Assembly: GCF_014645355.1 (NCBI RefSeq)
Contig: NZ_BMLS01000009.1
Span: 124,001 to 188,000 of the forward strand
DNA length: 64,000 bases
Direction of reading: 5' to 3'
From: Bowmanella pacifica
GTDB lineage: Bacteria; Pseudomonadota; Gammaproteobacteria; Enterobacterales; Alteromonadaceae
In this document: positions 17,855-26,280 of the stretch, in pieces
Layout of the letters: each line of letters opens with the position of its first letter
Position numbering within the stretch: position 1 is the stretch's first letter
The notes under the pieces: generated by a model
The model's database searches: none
Told to the model about the DNA's origin: nothing
The model's input: only the letters and a program-made list of their open reading frames with translations
Made by a program: the position numbers and the translations under genes

Positions 17855-18858
17855 GAAGCCGTCGCCAAATCACCGATATTTTCAGCATCTCGTTTCTGGA
17901 TGTCATCTCCTGTGGCTTTGGCGCCATCATTATCCTGTTGCTGATCGTTCGCAATGTGCCCCCGGATGTCATAGAGCAAGCCGAATTGGACCAACAGGGG
18001 CTGATACAAGAGCTGCAACGCCAGTTATTTGAACTTCGTGGCGAAACCCAGATATTGAACCGGCAAATGACCGCCAAGCATGAACAGTTGTCGCTGGAAA
18101 AGACCCGCATAGCCCGCCTGCGCACCGAACTTGACTTGATGCAAAGCCGCTACGCCAGATTGTCGGATGCCCAGCAACTCAGCGCCAGACAAAAAGGTGA
18201 GTTGGAACTGGCCAGACAAAGCCTAACCGATGAAATGCGCCGTTTACTGGGCGATAACTACAAACGTAAAAACGATCTAATTGGCGGTATTCCGGTGGAC
18301 AGCGAATACATCATTTTCATCATAGATACCTCCGGCAGCATGGTGAACTACGGCTGGCAACGCATGATCGACGAGATTATCGCCACCTTAGATATCTACC
18401 CCGACGTCAAGGGTATTCAGATTATGAATGATATGGGCGATTACATGTTCAGCAACTACCGCCGCGAATGGATCCCCGACACCCCGGCCCGTCGCAGCGC
18501 CATTATTCAGCGTCTGCGCGGCTGGCATCCGTTCAGCAACTCCTCGCCGGTAGAAGGCGTGCTGGCGGCCATACGCTCCTTCTACGCACCAGATAAAAAG
18601 ATCAGTATTTATGTGTTTGGTGACGAGTTTACCGGCAAATCGATTAAACAAGTGGTGGACACTGTGTCACGCATTAATCAAATGGCCGAAGGCAATCAAA
18701 AGCGGGTACGAATTCATGCAGTGGGATTACCCGTGCAGTTTGCCAATCCCCCACAATACCAGATGACAGGTATTCGCTTTGCCGCCCTGATGCGCGAACT
18801 CACCTTACAAAATGGCGGCACCTTTATTGGTTTAAATGACTTTCGTCCCGGCTATTAG
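17851..18858 (+). CDS. VWA-domain protein with ExbD/TolR-like N-terminal helix (second paralogue)
   Basis: 335 residues, same architecture as the preceding gene. Basic N-terminus, membrane helix with IFSISFLDVISCGFGA (D17 in the TolR/ExbD aspartate position), coiled coil (about 35-130) and a periplasmic VWA domain (about 145-330). The first metal motif is DTSGS. The second motif, normally a threonine, reads NSSPVEGV, so a serine may replace it; the third acidic position is in FGDEF. Outside the N-terminal motif and the VWA fold the paralogues differ, which suggests a heterodimer with separate roles rather than redundancy. ATGA overlap with the previous gene. Confidence 0.85.
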   Translation: MRSRRQITDIFSISFLDVISCGFGAIIILLLIVRNVPPDVIEQAELDQQGLIQELQRQLFELRGETQILNRQMTAKHEQLSLEKTRIARLRTELDLMQSRYARLSDAQQLSARQKGELELARQSLTDEMRRLLGDNYKRKNDLIGGIPVDSEYIIFIIDTSGSMVNYGWQRMIDEIIATLDIYPDVKGIQIMNDMGDYMFSNYRREWIPDTPARRSAIIQRLRGWHPFSNSSPVEGVLAAIRSFYAPDKKISIYVFGDEFTGKSIKQVVDTVSRINQMAEGNQKRVRIHAVGLPVQFANPPQYQMTGIRFAALMRELTLQNGGTFIGLNDFRPGY

Positions 18859-18880
18859 CCCGTTCATTATCGGTGACACG

Positions 18881-18894
18881 GTGCCTTTCGGCAC
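18881..18894 (+). other. Small intra-operon hairpin
   Basis: GTGCC (18881-18885) pairs with GGCAC (18890-18894) over a TTTC loop, in the 50-base gap between the second VWA gene and the next lipoprotein. There is no T tract, so termination is unlikely; it may affect mRNA stability. Confidence 0.35.
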
Positions 18895-18908
18895 TCCAGG
18901 AGGAAAAC

Positions 18909-19526
18909 ATGACAAGAGCGCTTTTACTGCTAGTACTGTGTTTGCTACTTGGTAGTTGCTCCAGCAGCTTTCGGGTAAAAAGCCAGGTTCCTCAACCTCT
19001 GGTACAACAAATGCCCATCACCATGGGAACTTACTATCCGGTGGAATTACGCCATTACCGCTACGAAGAGAATAATGAAGCGCGCGAAGATTGGGACATA
19101 GAACAAGGGGACGCGCATATGCAGATGTTCAGTCGGGTATTGAGTGGCATGTTTAAAAACCTGGTGGAATTATCCGCTCAATCTGGTTCGGCCGATCTGA
19201 TTCTCACGCCGGTTGTGGAGGAATTCCAATATACCGTGCCACGGGAAACCCGCAGCAAGATATATGAGGTGTGGTTTAAATATCACCTGCAACTGCACGA
19301 AGGAAATGGCCGACTGGTGGCTGACTGGTTTATGACCTCTTATGGCAAGACCCCAACCGCATTCTCCACCACGGATGCTGATGGGCTGGAGCTCGCTATT
19401 CAGATGGCCCTGCGCGATGCCGGAGCAAAACTGCTGATGGACTTCTCGCGGGTGCCGGAAATACGTCAATGGATGGAGCAAAACCTCAATCAACATACCC
19501 TGGCTATCCGAGGAGAAAAACAATGA
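18909..19526 (+). CDS. Lipoprotein of unknown function
   Basis: 205 residues. The start at 18909 is chosen because AGGAGG lies 6 bases upstream and because it begins a lipoprotein signal peptide ending in LGSC (C17); an upstream in-frame ATG at 18873 would bury that signal. After the cysteine come serines, predicting the outer membrane. The mature part contains VELRHYRYEENNEAREDWDIEQGD and a beta-rich middle (ADLILTPVVEEFQYTVPRE), reminiscent in general pattern of periplasmic lipoproteins that handle other envelope proteins, but no family is recognised. It overlaps the next gene by 4 bases. Confidence 0.75.
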   Translation: MTRALLLLVLCLLLGSCSSSFRVKSQVPQPLVQQMPITMGTYYPVELRHYRYEENNEAREDWDIEQGDAHMQMFSRVLSGMFKNLVELSAQSGSADLILTPVVEEFQYTVPRETRSKIYEVWFKYHLQLHEGNGRLVADWFMTSYGKTPTAFSTTDADGLELAIQMALRDAGAKLLMDFSRVPEIRQWMEQNLNQHTLAIRGEKQ

Positions 19527-20185
19527 ATCCTGTTTATTTTGTTCCCTTGTTACTCCTGACTGGTTGCTCTAGTGTCACCATTGATGAATTTCGCCAAGGT
19601 AGCACTAGCCTCAATAGTGGCGAGTCCATTGTGATTCTGGGCAGACGCCACGCCAACAATTATGAAACCGAGCCGTCTTTGATTAATTGCTTACAGGAAA
19701 CCATGGCCGATAAGGGCCTGAAGGTTATCCCGGAACAGGAGTTTCTCGACGAGTTTTATCCTTTTTTTGAACCCCGTACCGCCCCGCTCAATCTGCCAGG
19801 AATCAACAAACTCCGGGGACAGGATAAGCTGGCCGAGCGCATGAGCCAGAAAAACCTGCGCTATCTCATTTGGGTAGACGGCAATACCGAGACCACATCC
19901 AGTGTCGGTTCCATCAGTTGTGCGCTAGTACCTGGCGGAGGTTGCCTGGGATTTGGTAGCTGGGACGACGAGGCCGGCTATGAGTCGGTCATTTGGGATC
20001 TAAAACGCGAAGTCGTCGCGGGACGTATTCATACCAGTGCCAAAGGCACGTCCTACATGCCGGCAGTCGTGATCCCTATTCCACTGCTGGCACAGGTTGA
20101 AAGTGAGGCATGTAAAGGACTGGGTAATCAGTTAAGTGAGTTTTTCCAACCACAAGGAGAGCCAAGCCATGGTCTACAGAATTAG
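19523..20185 (+). CDS. Lipoprotein of unknown function
   Basis: 220 residues. The ATG at 19523 overlaps the preceding stop and follows GAGGAGAA; it begins a signal peptide ending in LTGC (C15). The mature region starts with a strand (SIVILGRRH) followed by LINCLQETMADKGLKVIPEQEFLD, a pattern seen in proteins that combine or sense short peptides or act as assembly lipoproteins. It contains a conserved-looking glycine/cysteine patch (SISCALVPGGGCLGFGSWDDE). No family recognised. The next gene starts 17 bases inside its 3' end. Confidence 0.7.
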   Translation: MNPVYFVPLLLLTGCSSVTIDEFRQGSTSLNSGESIVILGRRHANNYETEPSLINCLQETMADKGLKVIPEQEFLDEFYPFFEPRTAPLNLPGINKLRGQDKLAERMSQKNLRYLIWVDGNTETTSSVGSISCALVPGGGCLGFGSWDDEAGYESVIWDLKREVVAGRIHTSAKGTSYMPAVVIPIPLLAQVESEACKGLGNQLSEFFQPQGEPSHGLQN

Positions 20186-21632
20186 CCTGTTATTCGTCAT
20201 GGGGGCCGTTTTTTTGCTCAGCGGCTGTGCTACTAATCCAGCCACCGGCGATGCCGAGTTTGTCACTATGTCCGAGTCCAGTGAACTGGAAATCGGCCAG
20301 GAAATGCATCAGAAAATCCTCGAAACTCAGCCCATATATGAGGATGAAAAAGTCTCCGCTTATGTGAACCGGGTTGGTCAGGCGCTGACCAGCGTCGGTG
20401 AACGACCCGAGCTTACTTATCACTTTACCGTGCTGGACAATCCGCAGATTAATGCCTTTGCCCTGCCCGGTGGCTATATCTATGTCAATCGCGGCTTGCT
20501 GGCGTACATGCACAGCGAAGCCCAACTTGCAGCAGTACTGGCTCACGAATTGGGCCATGTAACCGCCCGCCACGCGGTGCAACAGGATACTGCCCGAACC
20601 GGCGCCAAGGTATTAAGCGTGATGTCGGTGCTGGCCACAGGGTCCTGGGCGGTTGGGGACGCTGCCAGTTTATGGAGCAGTGCGGCAGTCATGGGCTATG
20701 GGCGTGAAATGGAATTGGAAGCCGATGGCCTGGGTGCCCGCTATCTGTCTAAAGCTGGCTATTCTCCCCATGCGATGATCGAGGTAATTTCCACGCTTAA
20801 AGATCAGGAAAAATTCACCCGTCATCTCAATGCTAAAACCGGCCGCCAGCAAACCTATCATGGCTTATTTTCCACCCACCCTCGCAATGACACCCGTCTA
20901 AAGGAAGTGGTGAATAAGGCCGCCGAGCTGGAAAAAAATACCCAGGTGATGGAAAAAGACCCGGCTGAGTTTCGCAATATTATGGAGGGCCTGGTCTACG
21001 GTCCAAGTTATCGCCGTCCGGCGCAGACCAAGCAGTCAGAGGAAAATCGTTTTACCCACAGCCGCCTGGGTTTTTCCCTGGTATTCCCAGAAAACTGGCA
21101 GGTGACCAATGCCGGCCATACCATTGTGGCCGAAGCTCCGGATAAAAGTGCCCTGATACATATGGAAGTGACCCGACGCCAGGAAGAACTTCCCCCCGGC
21201 AACTATTTACGTAAATACTACGATGTCCCACTGCTGATGCGCTCTGAGGACTTTAGTCAGGCCGGCATGTTGGGGCACACAGGAATTCGTCCAGCAGACG
21301 ACAAGCTCGCCGAGCCCAGCCGGGTGGCTATCTTTTATCGCGGCTCGCTTATCTACATGTTACAGGGGGAAGTGCATAAGCCAGCCCCCGATACCGACTA
21401 TGACAAGCTATTTTTAGACAGTATTCACAGCTTCGCGCCGGCTCGAGGCACGGCCGCGCTGCCTAAAGCCAAAACCATCAGCTATGTGCAGGCCAGCCCC
21501 GGTATGACCTTTGCCGACATAGCCAAACGCATGCGAATCGGCCGCTATGCCGAGGAACAGCTACGCCTGATTAACGGCTATTACCCCAGCGGCGAACCTC
21601 AGGAGGGAGAATGGTTGAAGATAATTAAATAG
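20169..21632 (+). CDS. M48-family metalloprotease lipoprotein with LysM-like tail
   Basis: 487 residues. The ATG at 20169 follows AAGGAGAG and starts a lipoprotein signal peptide ending in LSGC (C20). The catalytic site is HELGH (126-130), with the third zinc ligand in MELEADGLGARY (E184), typical of M48 peptidases such as BepA and LoiP that act on outer-membrane proteins in the periplasm. Residues 290-430 form a second domain (SRLGFSLVFPENWQVTN). The last 55 residues (YVQASPGMTFADIAKRMRI, GEWLKII) resemble a LysM peptidoglycan-binding module. Last gene of the operon; probably quality control or maturation of its lipoproteins. Confidence 0.88.
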   Translation: MVYRISLLFVMGAVFLLSGCATNPATGDAEFVTMSESSELEIGQEMHQKILETQPIYEDEKVSAYVNRVGQALTSVGERPELTYHFTVLDNPQINAFALPGGYIYVNRGLLAYMHSEAQLAAVLAHELGHVTARHAVQQDTARTGAKVLSVMSVLATGSWAVGDAASLWSSAAVMGYGREMELEADGLGARYLSKAGYSPHAMIEVISTLKDQEKFTRHLNAKTGRQQTYHGLFSTHPRNDTRLKEVVNKAAELEKNTQVMEKDPAEFRNIMEGLVYGPSYRRPAQTKQSEENRFTHSRLGFSLVFPENWQVTNAGHTIVAEAPDKSALIHMEVTRRQEELPPGNYLRKYYDVPLLMRSEDFSQAGMLGHTGIRPADDKLAEPSRVAIFYRGSLIYMLQGEVHKPAPDTDYDKLFLDSIHSFAPARGTAALPKAKTISYVQASPGMTFADIAKRMRIGRYAEEQLRLINGYYPSGEPQEGEWLKIIK

Positions 21633-21756
21633 CTTTTAGCCAATACACAACCAATAGTGACACTCAAAGTTGTGTAGATTTAGCTCGTCAACTTGCTTAA
21701 GGTAGATAGGTCGACAAGCCGACATTGCACCCATTCAACAATAATAAGAGGTACGC

Positions 21757-23130
21757 ATGTCTACCAAAAATACCGTTTTGCTTTTGACTTTGCTGCTGTC
21801 CCCCACGGCGCTTCAGGCGCAAGAACTGAAAGCACTAGTAGGTGGCCGTCTGATTGATGGTTTCGGTCATCAACCTATCGCTAATAGTGTGATTTTAATC
21901 AAAGATGATCGCATTGAAAAAGTCGGGACAGTAGATACCCTACCCGTACCCGATGGCTATGAGCATATCTCTACAGAAGGCATGGACGTATTACCCGGTT
22001 TATGGGAAAACCATGCCCACCTGATGTTGGCAGGCCATGCCAATTATAGCCATTGGCATAAAGCCTATCCCGAACGTTTTCAAGATGAAGTCATGCCGGC
22101 AAGTGCATTGCAGTTATTACTTGCAGGTATAACCAGCGCGCGAGATCTTGGCGCCCCACTGGAAGCCTCTATTGAAGTTAAACGAAGTATCAACGAAGGC
22201 CGTATCCCTGGCCCCAGATTGTATATATCCGGCCCCTTTATCCAACATGAAGCTTACCCAGGAACCGAAAGCTACCGCTGGGGAATAAAGGGCGTTAATG
22301 ACGCCAGGAAGAAAATAAAAAAGTTGGCCCAAGCCGGGGTAGACGTTATCAAACTCATAGATCATGACAAGATGACGCTGGAAGAAGCCAATGCCGTTGT
22401 GGATGAAGCACATAAGCAAGGTCTTAAAGTTGTTGCCCATGCTCACCGCCCCGATGAAATCCGCCGCGGACTGGCCATTGGTGTAGATAATTTTGAGCAT
22501 ACCGGATTAACCACAGCCCCGGGATTTCCCGCTGATGTTATCGAACAGTTGAATGAGCGCACCGCGACCGGCCGCGTAGCTGGCGGTCCCTTATTCTGGA
22601 CACCAACCGTAGAGGGGCTGTGGCAATACGACTTGACCGTATCCAACCCAGAGCGCCTCGATAACAATTGCTGGGAACGGGGGTTAAAGAAAGATACCGT
22701 CGAAGATATTCGCCAGTCCTTGAAAAAACCTGGTCAACTTAGCTATATGCAGCTAACCCCCTTACGAAAACCAACTCTTAAACGCAAAATTCAACAATTG
22801 CGTGATGCGGGCGTGGTTTTTCTGGTTGGCACCGACAGCGGTATTCCGACAAAATTTCATTGCCAAAGCACGTGGAACGAGATGGCTGTATGGGTAGATG
22901 TTATGGATATTCCTGCTATGGATGCTATTCGCGCTGCCACATACTGGCCGGCCGTTATGATGGGAGTTGATGAACACAGCGGTACGGTATCAGCGGGGAA
23001 ATATGCCGATATCATTGCCGTAAAAGGCGATGTGCTGCGTTATATCAACCTGCTGCAGGATGTCAAACTAGTCATGAAAGGCGGGACACTCTATAAACAA
23101 GATGGTCAGGTTATTGAGTCTGCACTTTAA
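21757..23130 (+). CDS. Secreted amidohydrolase
   Basis: 457 residues with a signal peptide (LLLTLLLSPTALQAQE, cleavage near residue 21). It belongs to the imidazolonepropionase/prolidase-like branch of the amidohydrolase superfamily. Metal-site residues are visible in order: WENHAHL (HxH), the lysine in DVIKLIDHD, VVAHAHRPDE, NFEHTG and the aspartate in LVGTDSGIPT. Members hydrolyse cyclic amides or prolyl dipeptides; the substrate cannot be read from sequence. AATAAGAGG precedes the ATG. It stands alone 124 bases after the operon and probably has its own promoter. Confidence 0.85.
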   Translation: MSTKNTVLLLTLLLSPTALQAQELKALVGGRLIDGFGHQPIANSVILIKDDRIEKVGTVDTLPVPDGYEHISTEGMDVLPGLWENHAHLMLAGHANYSHWHKAYPERFQDEVMPASALQLLLAGITSARDLGAPLEASIEVKRSINEGRIPGPRLYISGPFIQHEAYPGTESYRWGIKGVNDARKKIKKLAQAGVDVIKLIDHDKMTLEEANAVVDEAHKQGLKVVAHAHRPDEIRRGLAIGVDNFEHTGLTTAPGFPADVIEQLNERTATGRVAGGPLFWTPTVEGLWQYDLTVSNPERLDNNCWERGLKKDTVEDIRQSLKKPGQLSYMQLTPLRKPTLKRKIQQLRDAGVVFLVGTDSGIPTKFHCQSTWNEMAVWVDVMDIPAMDAIRAATYWPAVMMGVDEHSGTVSAGKYADIIAVKGDVLRYINLLQDVKLVMKGGTLYKQDGQVIESAL

Positions 23131-23139
23131 CTTACATAC

Positions 23140-23172
23140 TACAGAGGTCGGTATTTGCACCGTACCTCTGTA
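23140..23172 (+). terminator. Hairpin after the amidohydrolase
   Basis: TACAGAGGT (23140-23148) pairs perfectly with ACCTCTGTA (23164-23172). There is no T tract, so it is a possible terminator or mRNA-stabilising hairpin between convergent genes. Confidence 0.45.
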
Positions 23173-23321
23173 CGCCCTATCACTTAGCCACTGCTAGCAC
23201 AGTCCCCCTCCAAACCCATTCATTATTTTCCCCTGACAGCAAAAGTTCTTGTGTCAAGGTGGCATAAATTGACGGTGCAGACACCGCTACTTGTCACCCG
23301 GACGGCGACCAAGGTGGTCCG

Positions 23322-24239
23322 TCACTCCATCATCGCCTTAATATGCACTGTCACACTGCGGCCCAAGGCGCTCATGGCATAGCCCCCTTCCAGGGTGGAA
23401 AGCATTTTGCCGTTACAATGCTTGTTGGCAATCTGCTTTAATTCGCGGGTGATCCAATCGTAGTCGGTCTCCACCAGACGAAAATGCGCCATATCGTCTT
23501 CGTAGTGGCCATCAAAACCGGCGGAGATCAAAATAAGTTGCGGTGCAAAGGCATCAATCTTGTCCAGCCACTGATTGATCACCGCTTCACGAAAACCGTC
23601 ACCGTCTGTGCCTGGCGGTAAAGGCATATTTAAAATGTGCGCATTACCTGGCCCTACATTAAAGGGATAGAAGGGATATTCATACGATGAGCAAAACAGC
23701 ACCCGCTCGTCGTCAAAGAAAATATCTTCGGTGCCATTACCGTGGTGTACATCAAAGTCCACAATGGCGATACGTTCGAGCTTATATTTATGCATGGCCC
23801 AATGCGCCGCCACGGCAATATTGTTAAACAAGCAAAAGCCCATGGCTTTGTCCCGCTCCGCATGATGACCCGGCGGGCGCACTGCACAAAACGCCTGGCC
23901 CGCCTTATCCTGCATTAACATATCTACCGCCATCACATTCGCCCCGGCGGCATATAAGGCCGCTTCCAGGCTACGTGGCATCATGGTGGTGTCATCGTCC
24001 AATTGCACCTTGCCTTCTTTTGGGGTGCAGGCAAACAATTTATCTACGTAGGTTTTATCATGGGCCAGATACAGCTGCTTGCGGGTGGCCTTAGCAGCTT
24101 CTGCACGCAGAATGGAATAATCCAGCCCGGATGCAATCAACCTGTCGTTGATGGCATCCAGACGCTCCGGTGATTCTGGATGTTCGTCCCCCACATCGTG
24201 CAGCGCACACGCCGGATGACTGATAAATACAAAGCTCAT
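23322..24239 (-). CDS. Histone deacetylase family protein (class II type)
   Basis: 305 residues, cytoplasmic. Zinc-dependent deacetylase of the AcuC/AphA/HDAC superfamily: RPPGHHAERDKAMGFCLFNN contains the paired catalytic histidines, DFDVHHGNGTEDIF supplies the zinc-binding Asp and His, and SAGFDGHYEDDMA supplies the third ligand. The length and the PLPPGTDGDGFREA loop fit bacterial class II deacetylases, which act on acetyl-lysine or acetyl-polyamines. It is second in a two-gene unit; its ATG overlaps the stop of the acetyl-CoA hydrolase/GNAT gene (ATGA). The pairing suggests a role in acyl-group metabolism. Confidence 0.9.
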   Translation of the reverse strand: MSFVFISHPACALHDVGDEHPESPERLDAINDRLIASGLDYSILRAEAAKATRKQLYLAHDKTYVDKLFACTPKEGKVQLDDDTTMMPRSLEAALYAAGANVMAVDMLMQDKAGQAFCAVRPPGHHAERDKAMGFCLFNNIAVAAHWAMHKYKLERIAIVDFDVHHGNGTEDIFFDDERVLFCSSYEYPFYPFNVGPGNAHILNMPLPPGTDGDGFREAVINQWLDKIDAFAPQLILISAGFDGHYEDDMAHFRLVETDYDWITRELKQIANKHCNGKMLSTLEGGYAMSALGRSVTVHIKAMME

Positions 24240-26077
24240 GAGTCAGCCTTTAACGACAGTTTCAACATCACTTCTCCCGGGTCTTCGGCGGGCTGACGTT
24301 TGAAGTTGGCACTTTCAAACACCCGCAACATGTTTTTATTGTCAGAACGAACATAAGCTTGCATAGAATCCAGGCCCCGCTTATTGGCAATACTGATCAT
24401 CTCAGCCAGCAACTGACGTGCCATACCTTTACCGTGATACTTCTCCCGGGTAACAAAGGCCACTTCACAGCTGGTGCCATCTTCGTTCAGATAATATCGC
24501 CCTACCGCCTGAATTTCTGATACCGAGCCGTATTGCCTGACAATACACAAGGCCAGGTCACGGCTTTGATCCACACTGACCAGACTGCAGGACTTTTCTC
24601 TGGTCATCTGGGTAGGGTAATAGTTATAGCGATAGAACAGCGTTTCTTTGGTGTGTGAATAGAAAAACTCTTGTAAACGCCTTTCATCAGCCGGGTTCAA
24701 CGGCCGCAAATCAAAACTTGCGCCGTCTATTATCAGAGTTTTCACACTGATTTTGCCAAGCTCAGGCACTTCTCGTGGGTAATCCTTCTGGTAATGCGGC
24801 ACCCAATAATGCTTGCGCACCTGCTCAAGCAACTGCGCCCTAAACTTCGGATGCGCCACCCGGATCAGCTCCAAGGCCCGCTCACGAATACTGCGGCCTT
24901 TTAAAGACGCTACACCAAACTCAGTGACCACATAATGCACATGCCCGCGAGACGTAACCACACCGCTTCCCTGGGTAATATGCGGCACAATACGTGACAC
25001 CTTGCCGTTCTTAGCCGTGGAAGGTAACGCAATAATCGGCTTACCGCCGGGGCTGATGGCCGCACCGCGAATAAAGTCCACTTGCCCGCCTATGCCGCTA
25101 TAAAACTGATAACCAATGGAGTCCGCAACCACCTGACCGGTCAGATCCACTTCAATGGCACTGTTAATGGCCACCATCTTATTGTTACGGGAAATATTGA
25201 CCGGCGAATTGACGTAACTACTGGGGTAAAATTCCACATGCGGATTACCGTCAACAAAATCGTAAAGCCGCTTGCTGCCCAGGCAGAAGCTGGTGACTGT
25301 TTTACCGGGATGAAAGGTTTTCTTGCGGTTGTTGATCACCCCTTTTTTAATTAAATCGATGACCCCATCGGTAATCAACTCACTATGCACCCCCAAATTT
25401 TTATGATGTTGCAGGTATTGCAGCACCGCATTGGGGATCTTGCCGATTCCAAGTTGTAAGGTTGCTCCGTCTTCCACCAGCATCGACACATACTGACCTA
25501 TACGTTCAGTCACGGGATCTGGCTCAACATCCGGCATTTCCGGCAATTCCTGTTGGCGTTCGATACTTGCACTCAACTGCGATACATGCACAAAAGAGTC
25601 ACCACTGGTGCGCGGCATCAAGGGGTTGATTTGGGCGATAACATATTTGGCTTTGCGCACCGCAGCTTGCACCACATCCACCGATACGCCCAGTGAGCAA
25701 TAGCCGAATTTATCCGGCGGCCCCACCATAATCAGTGCCGCATCAAGAGGTAAAATATCGGTTTCAAATAAACTCGACACCTCAGACAAAAAACAAGGTG
25801 TATAATCTGCACGACCTTCGGACACGGCGGCGCGCATTTTATCGCCGCCAATAAAAAAGGTATTCACCTTAAACAGGTCATTGAATTTCGGCTCGACCCA
25901 GCGATGGTCGGCCAGGGTCAGGATATGCACGATCTCGATATCATGCAGGCCCTGGGCATTGGCAATCAAATCATCAAGCAGCGCATTAGGCACTGCGGCG
26001 TGGGAACCGAGAAAGATACGGTTACCGGATTTCAATAAAGTTTGCCAGTCCGGTCGGTTCGGCAATGCGGTATACAT
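24236..26077 (-). CDS. Acetyl-CoA hydrolase/transferase fused to a GNAT acetyltransferase
   Basis: 613 residues with two parts. Residues 1-430 match acetyl-CoA hydrolase/CoA transferases (GATLQLGIGKIPNAVLQYL; YSGIGGQVDFIRGA; VTEFGVASLKGRSIRERALELI). Residues 455-610 are a GNAT domain, with the acetyl-CoA loop seen as EKYHGKGMARQLLAEM. Such fusions are known in proteobacteria, but the linked activity is not settled: the hydrolase half could supply or remove acetyl-CoA for acetylation of a protein or small molecule. It is first in the unit with the deacetylase, so acetylation and deacetylation genes are co-expressed. Confidence 0.88.
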   Translation of the reverse strand: MYTALPNRPDWQTLLKSGNRIFLGSHAAVPNALLDDLIANAQGLHDIEIVHILTLADHRWVEPKFNDLFKVNTFFIGGDKMRAAVSEGRADYTPCFLSEVSSLFETDILPLDAALIMVGPPDKFGYCSLGVSVDVVQAAVRKAKYVIAQINPLMPRTSGDSFVHVSQLSASIERQQELPEMPDVEPDPVTERIGQYVSMLVEDGATLQLGIGKIPNAVLQYLQHHKNLGVHSELITDGVIDLIKKGVINNRKKTFHPGKTVTSFCLGSKRLYDFVDGNPHVEFYPSSYVNSPVNISRNNKMVAINSAIEVDLTGQVVADSIGYQFYSGIGGQVDFIRGAAISPGGKPIIALPSTAKNGKVSRIVPHITQGSGVVTSRGHVHYVVTEFGVASLKGRSIRERALELIRVAHPKFRAQLLEQVRKHYWVPHYQKDYPREVPELGKISVKTLIIDGASFDLRPLNPADERRLQEFFYSHTKETLFYRYNYYPTQMTREKSCSLVSVDQSRDLALCIVRQYGSVSEIQAVGRYYLNEDGTSCEVAFVTREKYHGKGMARQLLAEMISIANKRGLDSMQAYVRSDNKNMLRVFESANFKRQPAEDPGEVMLKLSLKADS

Positions 26078-26210
26078 GTGTAACTCCTTGAATACCAGGG
26101 CGATATGCGACCTATTTTGTCACCCGGCAAAGCACAATGGTTTGATATAAACCAAAGCGCTTCGAGTTATGTGCAACTTGCCGTAACATTAGCAGATAGT
26201 CCTTTTGGAA

Positions 26211-26253
26211 AATACCAATTCCATTAGATAACAAAATCTTAGTTCATGGTATT
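26211..26253. other. Inverted repeat in the divergent control region
   Basis: AATACCA (26211-26217) and TGGTATT (26247-26253) flank 29 AT-rich bases between the divergent acetyl-CoA hydrolase and diguanylate cyclase genes. A regulator site is possible; nothing identifies the regulator. Confidence 0.25.
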
Positions 26254-26280
26254 ACACTGTTGTATGAACGGAATCACGAA

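Noticed and set aside
16772-18858. MoxR/RavA-ViaA-type VWA system
   Set aside because: There is no AAA+ ATPase in the operon, and the VWA proteins are membrane-anchored with a periplasmic domain.
7445-21632. Zorya-type phage defence system
   Set aside because: An ExbB-like channel is shared with Zorya, but there is no OmpA-domain ZorB, helicase or nuclease gene, and the other genes are envelope proteins.
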